A stretch of 39,645 nt of DNA, from the NCBI RefSeq assembly GCF_000765675.1, contig NZ_JRPA02000014.1, positions 1 to 39,645 of the forward strand, in the 5' to 3' direction. Positions 34,075 to 39,645 of this stretch are shown piece by piece. The position numbers and the translations under genes were made by a program. This DNA comes from Helicobacter sp. MIT 05-5294. GTDB taxonomy: Bacteria; Campylobacterota; Campylobacteria; Campylobacterales; Helicobacteraceae. Numbering within the stretch: the stretch's first letter is position 1; every line of letters starts with the position of its first letter. The notes under the pieces were generated by a model that had not been told where the DNA came from, made no database searches, and worked only from the letters and a program-made list of their open reading frames with translations.

Positions 34075-34775
34075 TTATGATTTGCCTTTAATCTTTCTTG
34101 CTATTTTTCTTAGATTTCTCTTTAATGTAGCAAGTAAATAACCAAAATCTTTATTTGTATTTGGAATCCCTAAAAACTTCTCCATAGAGATTCTATCTTC
34201 AGCTTTATTAAAGCGTGAGGGGAGTTTGCCCTCTATATCAATGAATCTAATTTGATTGCAAGAGAGTAAAATATTGCTACGATTTATATCACCACCAAAC
34301 ACAAAATTGTGAGAATGTAATTTCTCTATTTCAATTTTTATCTTTTCTTTAAACTTGGCATTGTTTTCCTGTTTCAAATAAGGCTCTCCCTCAATATACT
34401 CATAAATCATTATAAAATCTTTTGGGTAGATTCCACAAACCTTATTTTCTGCCAACAAATAAAAATCATTAGGAGAATAACAGCCCTCATTCCTAATGCG
34501 CTGTATTGCTTTAAAAGAATTAAGATAATAATCACCACGAAATAAAAATTTTATAAATCTCTCTAGGATTCTATCATTTGGAGAAGATGCCTTTAGGATA
34601 TAATCCCCCCCCCCCGCTCAACTAAGAAAACTTGGCAATTTTGCGTATTTTTATAAGTTTTTGCTATTTTAAGATTTCCCTTTAAAAAATCTTGAAAAAT
34701 AGCTTCGTAAAATCCATGATTTTCTTTTGTATAGACACAAAAATCACCGATTTTTCTAAACTTTATGGAATCCAT
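34075..34775 (-). CDS. Phase-variable LPS core kinase-like gene (RfaY/WaaY type), OFF
   Basis: The gene is split by an 11-G tract. From ATG 34775 the frame reads 60 codons (IKFRKIGDFCVYTKENHGFY..., FLKGNLKIAKTYKN...) and enters RGGGIIS then stop just after the tract. With one more G (12) or two fewer (9) the frame continues as GGGDYILKASSPNDRIL and joins the downstream frame without any stop, giving about 233 residues. The C-terminal half has kinase-like motifs: HSHNFVFGGDINRSNILL (catalytic Asp and Asn) and IRFIDIEGK (metal-binding Asp). This resembles the RfaY/WaaY lipopolysaccharide core heptose kinase family. It starts three bases after the DAHP synthase stop and is probably co-transcribed with it. 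Family assignment is by motif and moderately sure. Confidence 0.8.
34605..34615 (-). repeat. 11-G homopolymer, phase-variation tract
   Basis: Eleven C on the plus strand (G on the coding strand) lie inside the kinase-like reading frame about 160 bases from its start. Slipped-strand mispairing at such tracts is the standard on/off switch in Helicobacter and Campylobacter. Eleven gives the OFF frame; lengths divisible by three give ON. A miscount in the underlying assembly is possible, but would concern state rather than mechanism. Confidence 0.85.
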
Positions 34776-34778
34776 TAT

Positions 34779-36131
34779 TTATACTGCGCGATTTTTCAAA
34801 ACATCTGCAATCAAAAACGAAAGTTCCACTGCTTGACTTGCATTAAGGCGCGGGTCGCATTGTGTGTTGTAGTTGCAGCCTAGATTTTCTTCAGTGATTG
34901 CCTGCATTCCCCCTACGCACTCTGTTACATCTTCGCCTGTCATTTCCAAATGCACACCCCCAGCATAAGTGCCAATGCTTTTATGGATTTCAAAAAATGC
35001 TTTGACTTCGTTCAAGATACTATCAAAAGAACGCGTTTTATAGCCACTACTTGCTTTAATGGTATTTCCATGCATAGGGTCAATACTCCAAACAATCTCT
35101 CGCCCCTCATTTTTGATAGATTCCAACAACTTGGGTAATTTTTCTTTGATAGTTTCTGCACCCATACGAATAATGAAATTCAAGCGTCCTGCTTCATTAT
35201 GAGGGTTTAGAATCTCACAAATCCCCAAAATATCGTCTTTAGTTGCATTGGGTCCAATTTTCACACCCAAAGGATTTTCTACACCACGCAAAAACTCCAA
35301 ATGTGCGCCATCAAGATTCCTTGTGCGCTCCCCAATCCAAAGCATATGCGCTGAACAATCATACCATTTGCCTGTTAGATGGTCTTTGCGCGTTAAAGAT
35401 TCTTCGTAATTCAAAAGCAAGGCTTCGTGGGAAGTGAAAAATTCTGTTTCGTGCAAAGTAGGAGTGTTTTGCGCTGTGATTCCACATGCTTCCATAAACG
35501 CCAAAGTCTGCGTAATCTTATCTGCCATTTCTTTAAAACGCTCACTTTGTGCAGTGTTTACAAAGTTAAGATTCCATTTTTGCACTTGATTTAAGTCCGC
35601 CAAACCGCCTTGCGCAAAAGCCCGAATCAAGTTTAATGTAGCCGCAGATTGGTGGTAAGCTTGTAAGATTCTCTTAGGATTCGCTTCTCTTGCTGCTTCG
35701 CTAAATTCAATCCCATTGATAATATCTCCACGATAGCTTGGCAAAGTAATCCCATTGAAAGTTTCTGTATCACTTGAGCGAGGTTTAGCAAACTGCCCAG
35801 CCAATCTGCCCACTTTTACGATTGGACAAGCTCCCGCATAGGTTAGCACAACAGCCATTTGCAAAATGACTTTAAACAAATCCCGAATCCGAATCGCATT
35901 GAAGTCTGAAAAACTTTCCGCACAATCGCCACCTTGAAGCAAGAAAGCCTCGCCTTTTGAGACTTTTGCCAAGCGTGATTTAAGCGTCCTTGCCTCACCG
36001 GCAAAAACAAGAGGAGGATATTTACTAAGCTCATTTTCAACCGCTTTGAGTGCATTTAAATCTTTGTAGGTAGGTTGCTGAAGCGCGGTTTTATCTCTCC
36101 AGCTTTTGGGATTCCATTCTGTATTTTGCAT
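34779..36131 (-). CDS. Class II 3-deoxy-7-phosphoheptulonate (DAHP) synthase
   Basis: This enzyme joins PEP and erythrose-4-phosphate in the first step of the shikimate pathway to aromatic amino acids. The 450-residue product is the plant-like class II type: it opens [18 protein letters not shown] and has [11 protein letters not shown] near residue 65 with the metal-binding Cys. [18 protein letters not shown] (PEP-binding Arg/Lys), [22 protein letters not shown] and [15 protein letters not shown] follow. Length matches the class. It lies between gltA and the phase-variable gene; no regulatory ACT or chorismate mutase domain is attached. Confidence 0.95.
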   Translation of the reverse strand: MQNTEWNPKSWRDKTALQQPTYKDLNALKAVENELSKYPPLVFAGEARTLKSRLAKVSKGEAFLLQGGDCAESFSDFNAIRIRDLFKVILQMAVVLTYAGACPIVKVGRLAGQFAKPRSSDTETFNGITLPSYRGDIINGIEFSEAAREANPKRILQAYHQSAATLNLIRAFAQGGLADLNQVQKWNLNFVNTAQSERFKEMADKITQTLAFMEACGITAQNTPTLHETEFFTSHEALLLNYEESLTRKDHLTGKWYDCSAHMLWIGERTRNLDGAHLEFLRGVENPLGVKIGPNATKDDILGICEILNPHNEAGRLNFIIRMGAETIKEKLPKLLESIKNEGREIVWSIDPMHGNTIKASSGYKTRSFDSILNEVKAFFEIHKSIGTYAGGVHLEMTGEDVTECVGGMQAITEENLGCNYNTQCDPRLNASQAVELSFLIADVLKNRAV

Positions 36132-36186
36132 TGCTTTTCCTATGTAAATTTAAAATGAATCCGCAATTCTACCTCACAAATAATAA

Positions 36187-36212
36187 AACAAGCCTTTGAA
36201 ATATGGCTTATT
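36187..36212 (-). terminator. Possible terminator at gltA end
   Basis: On the minus strand AATAAGCC and GGCTTGTT pair (eight base pairs, one G-U) around a ten-base loop, followed by TTATTATTT. The left arm overlaps the gltA stop codon. Stem strength is modest. Confidence 0.4.
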
Positions 36213-37491
36213 TGCCCAAATATACTTGTCTTGGGCGTGTAATTCTCGCGTGTGGATTCTTAATGTGTTCCATTACTTGAGCGCACCAGCCCGGCATTCT
36301 ACCAATAACGAAAATCGGCGTAAAGAGTTGCACAGGAATCTTTAAAGCAGTCAAAATGATTCCGCTATAAAAATCCACATTAGGATAAAGATTTCTTTCT
36401 TTGAAATAATCATCACTAAGCGCGACTTCTTCTAGCTTTTCGGCAATTTCGCTTAAACGCGCATTCATCGTAATGCCTTTTTTGTTTAATTCGTCTTTTA
36501 AGGCTTTGATTGCTTTTGCGCGTGGGTCGTAGCTTTTATACACGCGATGTCCAAATCCCATTAATCTAAAAGGATCACTCTTGTCTTTTGCCTTTGCGAC
36601 AAATTTATCTACATTTTTTACATCGCCAATTTGCTCTAATTGCACCAAAACTTTTTCATTCGCTCCGCCATGTGCAGGTCCCCAAAGCGCGTTGATTCCT
36701 GCGGAAATTGCAGCATAAGGATGCACACCTGTGGAAGCAACATTACGCACGGTAGTTGTTGAAGCATTTTGTCCATGGTCAGCGTGGAGTGTGAAGATTT
36801 TATCCAAAGCTTCCACTTCAAGTGCTGAAATCTCCTCTTCTCCTTTTAATGTGTGTTTTAGTCTGCCATTAGGATAAGCACGCAACATATAGAGGAAGTT
36901 TTCTACATAATTGCGACTAACATCGGGGTAAATGAAAGGTGTGCCAATGGAATTGCGATAAGAAAACGCAACTAAAGTTGTGATTTTGGCGATAATTCTA
37001 CGCGCCATTGTCTGATAATCTTCTTCGTCATTCATTTCTTTGTGGTCAAAATGGAATGTAGAAAGTGCCGCAACTGCGGAGCTTAAGTTTGCCATAGGGT
37101 GTCCGCCATCAGGAAATGCGTTAAAGATATTGATTAAACTTTCGTGCAAAAATCCTCTATGACGCAATTCCAAGTCAAACTCTTTGGATTCTTGCTCATT
37201 CTTAGGAGCTTCTCCTGTGATAAGCAATTTTGCCACATCGGTAAATTTATATTTCTCTACAATCTCTTCAACCGGAATCCCTTTGTAGAGTAATTGTCCA
37301 TTTTTGCCATCTATAAAACTAATAGTAGATTCGCAACCTGCAGTAGAACCATAACCCGGATCATAAGAAAAGATATTCGCGCGCTCAAACAATTTGCTAA
37401 AATCTACCGCTTTAGGTCCTCGTGTGCAGTCAATCAGGTCAAAATCAAATTTTTCACCCGTTTCATTGTTAATTAATGTGATAGTTCCCAT
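36208..37491 (-). CDS. gltA: Citrate synthase
   Basis: GltA condenses oxaloacetate and acetyl-CoA at the entry to the TCA cycle. The 427-residue product is the hexameric bacterial type. [21 protein letters not shown] lies near the N terminus (quoted in part), [14 protein letters not shown] carries a catalytic-region His, and [13 protein letters not shown] supplies the second. [17 protein letters not shown] binds substrates and includes the general-acid region before a later Asp in [10 protein letters not shown]. All are intact. An AAGGAG site precedes the ATG, and TACAAT lies 32-37 bases upstream. A short hairpin overlaps the stop. Confidence 0.97.
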   Translation of the reverse strand: MGTITLINNETGEKFDFDLIDCTRGPKAVDFSKLFERANIFSYDPGYGSTAGCESTISFIDGKNGQLLYKGIPVEEIVEKYKFTDVAKLLITGEAPKNEQESKEFDLELRHRGFLHESLINIFNAFPDGGHPMANLSSAVAALSTFHFDHKEMNDEEDYQTMARRIIAKITTLVAFSYRNSIGTPFIYPDVSRNYVENFLYMLRAYPNGRLKHTLKGEEEISALEVEALDKIFTLHADHGQNASTTTVRNVASTGVHPYAAISAGINALWGPAHGGANEKVLVQLEQIGDVKNVDKFVAKAKDKSDPFRLMGFGHRVYKSYDPRAKAIKALKDELNKKGITMNARLSEIAEKLEEVALSDDYFKERNLYPNVDFYSGIILTALKIPVQLFTPIFVIGRMPGWCAQVMEHIKNPHARITRPRQVYLGK

Positions 37492-37522
37492 ATTTAACTC
37501 CTTGATAAATCAAAATTTGTTT

Positions 37523-37528
37523 ATTGTA
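37523..37528 (-). promoter_or_regulatory. Likely -10 box for gltA
   Basis: TACAAT on the minus strand lies 32-37 bases before the gltA ATG. Just upstream a perfect 16-bp palindrome ACTTTTTTAAAAAAGT spans 37533-37548 where a -35 would be; it may only reflect AT richness. Confidence 0.42.
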
Positions 37529-37606
37529 ACGCACTTTTTTAAAAAAGTATAAAAAAAATTTAAATTTTTATCAAAAATTTTCAATTTGCTATTTTTTTAC
37601 ACATTT

Positions 37607-38179
37607 TTAATTATGAATAATATCTATTTCACTCGTTGGCTTAAACTCAAACAACGCAGAATCTATCGTGGAATTTATCTTGGCATTCTTAAAGTAGATT
37701 TCAACCTGATTGCCCAGCGAATCGCTAAAGCTAATTTTAGCGGGGATTCCATTTTCTAAAAGCAAATCATATTTTTGCTCCGAAATAGTCGCTTCATAAT
37801 GATTTTCTGTGATTTTTTTGGCATTTTTTAGCAAATAAAGCAGATTCATATTCTCTTGCAATCGCGTGAAAATTGCTTGTTTTAGCTTGGGTTCATAGAC
37901 TATCATTACGCCCTCTTGGATAAAAATCTCTTTTGGAATCGGCGTTTGATAACTCCAACGCAGATTTGAAGGTGCGAGTGCTTGGATTTTACCTTGATAG
38001 GTGATTTTATTTTGCGCACCTTCATCATTGGAATACAAAATCTGCGTAAAGTCCGCGCTAAAAGTTTTTATGTCTTTTAAAGATTGCGCGTTACTAAAAC
38101 TCGCCCAAACACCAACTACAATTCCGCATTTTAGCAGAAATAAAAGCATAAATTGAAAAGTCGAAAAAAGAGTGTGCAT
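37607..38179 (-). CDS. lolA: Outer-membrane lipoprotein carrier LolA
   Basis: LolA shuttles lipoproteins across the periplasm from LolCDE toward the outer membrane. The 190-residue product has a signal peptide (FMLLFLLKCGIVVGVWASFSNA, about 10-31, quoted in part as the hydrophobic core). The half-barrel follows: KTFSADFTQILYS near residue 38, TYQGKIQALAPSNLRWSYQ with the conserved Trp, GVMIVYEPKLKQAIF and ENGIPAKISFSDSLGNQVEI. LolA sequences are divergent, but this motif order is characteristic. AAAGG precedes the ATG, and the gene follows the UPF0114 gene by nine bases. Confidence 0.9.
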   Translation of the reverse strand: MHTLFSTFQFMLLFLLKCGIVVGVWASFSNAQSLKDIKTFSADFTQILYSNDEGAQNKITYQGKIQALAPSNLRWSYQTPIPKEIFIQEGVMIVYEPKLKQAIFTRLQENMNLLYLLKNAKKITENHYEATISEQKYDLLLENGIPAKISFSDSLGNQVEIYFKNAKINSTIDSALFEFKPTSEIDIIHN

Positions 38180-38188
38180 GGGATTCCT

Positions 38189-38695
38189 TTAGTGTTTAGA
38201 ATCTTTATGTAAGAAATACAATCCCACCGCAAGCGCCAAAATAGAAATCGCAAAAAACAGCATATCTTGTGTGCTTTTCATTCCCATATTTAATACTTTT
38301 GAGAAAAACGCCACAATCAGTGCCATTACGATAACCTTTGCTAGTTTGTCTTTAAGTTGGTCTAGCGTATGGATTTCTAGCACTTTAGAATCACTTTCAT
38401 CTTTGATTTGAATCTTGGAGATAAACAACTCATAAAGCCCAAAGGCAAAAATCAGCAAAACAACCGCAATCAAATACAAATCAATCGCCATAATAATGGA
38501 ATTAAGCAAGAGATTATGAATATCTGCACCCGCACCTAACGCACCAATATAATAAAAGTAAGTTTGTTGGGCAGCTTTGAGAATATCAAGACTTGCCACA
38601 ATAAACAACAAAATAGAACCAACGAGCGACAAAACAACGGCTAAAATAATAAAAAGCCGCGCATTCCACATAAGTTTTTCAAAAACATTTTTCAA
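38189..38695 (-). CDS. UPF0114 (YqhA-like) inner-membrane protein
   Basis: The 168-residue product has four hydrophobic segments, at about 13-35, 65-90, 120-135 and 143-160. It carries the UPF0114 pattern of an N-terminal ARLFIILAVVLSLVGSILLF helix, a Tyr-Leu-Ile (DLYLIAVVLLIFAFGLYELF) helix, and the HTLDQLKDKLAKVIVMALIV stretch. The family is common in proteobacteria and has no settled function. A TATAAT lies upstream at 38725-38720, and lolA follows closely, so both are likely in one transcript. Confidence 0.85.
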   Translation of the reverse strand: MKNVFEKLMWNARLFIILAVVLSLVGSILLFIVASLDILKAAQQTYFYYIGALGAGADIHNLLLNSIIMAIDLYLIAVVLLIFAFGLYELFISKIQIKDESDSKVLEIHTLDQLKDKLAKVIVMALIVAFFSKVLNMGMKSTQDMLFFAISILALAVGLYFLHKDSKH

Positions 38696-38719
38696 GCTTT
38701 ATCCTTTTTAAAAAACGCA

Positions 38720-38725
38720 ATTATA
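38720..38725 (-). promoter_or_regulatory. Likely -10 box for UPF0114-lolA
   Basis: A perfect TATAAT on the minus strand lies 25-30 bases before the ATG at 38695, in a 69-base gap. AAAAGGATAAAG supplies the ribosome site. Confidence 0.45.
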
Positions 38726-38764
38726 ACTAAACTCTCATCAAACGAGCGCATTTGTTTTGCGATT

Positions 38765-39163
38765 CTAAACTTGTTTATTTTGCTTTAAATGTTCTAAAAC
38801 ATCTTTTTCTTTAAGTCTTATGGATTCTGTCCTATCTAGCTCCTCTTTTATGGCATTACAAAACTCGCCCAAATATTGTTTGACTGCATTGTATAGCTTC
38901 TCATCTCTTTCTAAAATCTCCCAATGCTCCAAACTCACATAAACTCCCATATCATTGCATAAATCACTTTGAATGATTCGCGGAAGAATATTAATCTGTT
39001 TTTTATCATTTGAGATTCTACTAAGCGTTAAAACTACACTATTTTCTTCATCAATATTTAAATTTTCTTGATTGTCCTTGTCTTTTAAATACATATTTGC
39101 AATATCCGCTTTGTTTTTATAATCAACAAAACAATAAATTATGGAAATACATATCTCTACCAC
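38765..39163 (-). CDS. Hypothetical protein, possibly N-truncated fragment
   Basis: I do not recognise this 132-residue product. It is charged and mostly helical. It contains VVLTLSRISNDKKQINILPR, VYVSLEHWEILERDEKLYNA and a Glu/Lys-rich C-terminal helix (EEL...RLKEKDVLEHLK). The frame opens only with GTG at 39163, directly after an in-frame stop, with no ribosome site. The alternative ATG at 39094 also lacks one. The first residues look like the inside of a globular domain rather than a start. It may be the C-terminal remnant of a larger gene cut off by the repeat region beside it. Any function is unknown. Confidence 0.5.
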   Translation of the reverse strand: MVEICISIIYCFVDYKNKADIANMYLKDKDNQENLNIDEENSVVLTLSRISNDKKQINILPRIIQSDLCNDMGVYVSLEHWEILERDEKLYNAVKQYLGEFCNAIKEELDRTESIRLKEKDVLEHLKQNKQV

Positions 39164-39168
39164 TTAAG

Positions 39169-39294
39169 TTATAAATGGGATTCACCCTCACACCGCAAGA
39201 TTAAGCAAAGCATAAAGTATCTAAACGCAACTGCAATGCCCAATTCATGCCCACCAAATCCACATAGACCCATAATCGCGTGGCAATTAAACAT
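39169..39294 (-). CDS. Small 41-residue reading frame
   Basis: ATG at 39294 with AAAGGGTGAG a few bases upstream opens 41 codons (MFNCHAIMGLCGFGGHELGI, then a hydrophobic stretch AVAFRYFMLCLILRC). It ends six bases before the frame at 39163 and in a different frame. It is Cys-, Gly- and Phe-rich, and could be a small membrane peptide or chance coding in a decayed region. Bases 39295-39360 hold nothing recognisable. Confidence 0.3.
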   Translation of the reverse strand: MFNCHAIMGLCGFGGHELGIAVAFRYFMLCLILRCEGESHL

Positions 39295-39361
39295 AAAACT
39301 CACCCTTTGCTATTGTGATAATCTTTAGTTTTGCCATATTCTATAATGTTGAATCACCCCC

Positions 39362-39616
39362 CGTCATTGCGAAGCGAAGCCGAAGTAATCCATAATCTTA
39401 AAAGAATCTGCAACTTTGTTTCCTCGTCATTGCGAGAAAATTTGAAAAATTTTCGTGGCAATCTATAGTCTAAACGACAATTTATATCACTGCTGCGTCA
39501 TTGCAAAGTCTTTGCAAAAGGCTGTGGCAATCTATAACTTTAGTCAAAAGAGGATTCTACAATGGCGAGATTCTACATTACAGGATTGCTTCGTCCTTTC
39601 AGTCCTTGCAATGACG
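39362..39616. repeat. Cluster of four REP-like hairpin repeats
   Basis: Four units share CGTCATTGC at one end and (G)CAATC, or in one unit TAATCC, at the other: 39362-39397, 39425-39470, 39496-39537 and, inverted, 39583-39616. The ends pair (ATTGC with GCAAT) and the middles differ but are themselves self-complementary; for example AAAATTT with AAATTTT in the second unit. They fit small non-autonomous palindromic elements (REP/MITE-like). The fourth unit is part of the terminal inverted repeat and has its twin at 31-64. Confidence 0.8.
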
Positions 39617-39645
39617 AAAAGTGAGATTCCATACTATGGATTCTT
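39567..39645 (-). repeat. Right copy of 79-bp terminal inverted repeat
   Basis: Exact reverse complement of bases 2-80. It ends with the window. It contains the inverted hairpin unit 39583-39616 and the near-palindrome CCATACTATGG. Confidence 0.9.

Noticed and set aside
37560-37583. AT-only hairpin after lolA as terminator
   Set aside because: Stem is only A-T pairs in a very AT-rich gap; likely chance.
39362-39616. CRISPR array
   Set aside because: Repeats are few, differ in their middles and in orientation, and have no regular spacers or cas genes.

Overview
The window is an AT-rich, gene-dense piece of a Campylobacterota chromosome, most likely an enterohepatic-type Helicobacter or a close relative. 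The evidence is gene order known from Helicobacter pylori and Campylobacter jejuni (parA-parB-atpF'-atpF-atpH-atpA-atpG-atpD-atpC-tolQ-tolR-tolA-tolB-pal-cpoB-slyD; galU-small membrane protein-murA), a single Xer recombinase of XerH type, an HsrA/CosR-type response regulator, a class II DAHP synthase and a G-tract contingency locus. The species cannot be fixed from the sequence alone. No rRNA, tRNA, insertion sequence or CRISPR array was seen.

Layout. 1-80: terminal repeat, repeated exactly and inverted at 39567-39645. 0.15-1.6 kb: der (minus). 1.7-10.1 kb (plus): an EamA transporter, clpS-clpA with a coupled DUF815 ATPase, galU, a small membrane protein, murA, rsmH and a membrane protein that looks like a divergent FtsL. 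10.15-12.43 kb (minus): two paralogous proteins of unknown function behind a sigma28-like promoter. 12.43-12.86 kb: a gene-poor stretch with a 27-codon reading frame and a dif-like inverted repeat next to xerH (plus). 13.97-31.0 kb (minus): one long, tightly packed series reading fmt-birA-parA-parB-F1Fo ATP synthase-Tol/Pal-slyD-truD-htpX-folE. 31.1-38.7 kb (minus): a lysozyme-fold protein, a sensor kinase with an HsrA/CosR-like regulator, a phase-variable sugar/LPS kinase-like gene, DAHP synthase, citrate synthase, lolA and a UPF0114 protein. 38.8-39.65 kb: gene fragments and a cluster of hairpin repeats.

Functionally this is mostly housekeeping: cell wall and division (murA, rsmH, FtsL-like, Tol-Pal), energy (ATP synthase, citrate synthase), proteolysis (ClpSA, HtpX), translation (der, truD, fmt) and chromosome segregation (parAB, xerH). 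Most genes on both sides point toward the xerH/dif-like region, as expected if replication forks converge there.

The points most worth following up are: an 11-G tract that switches off an LPS-core-kinase-like gene; an HsrA/CosR ortholog that keeps a complete phospho-receiver and sits next to its own histidine kinase, unlike the degenerate orphan regulators of H. pylori and C. jejuni; the sigma28-linked paralog pair; the dif candidate; and the repeats at both ends.
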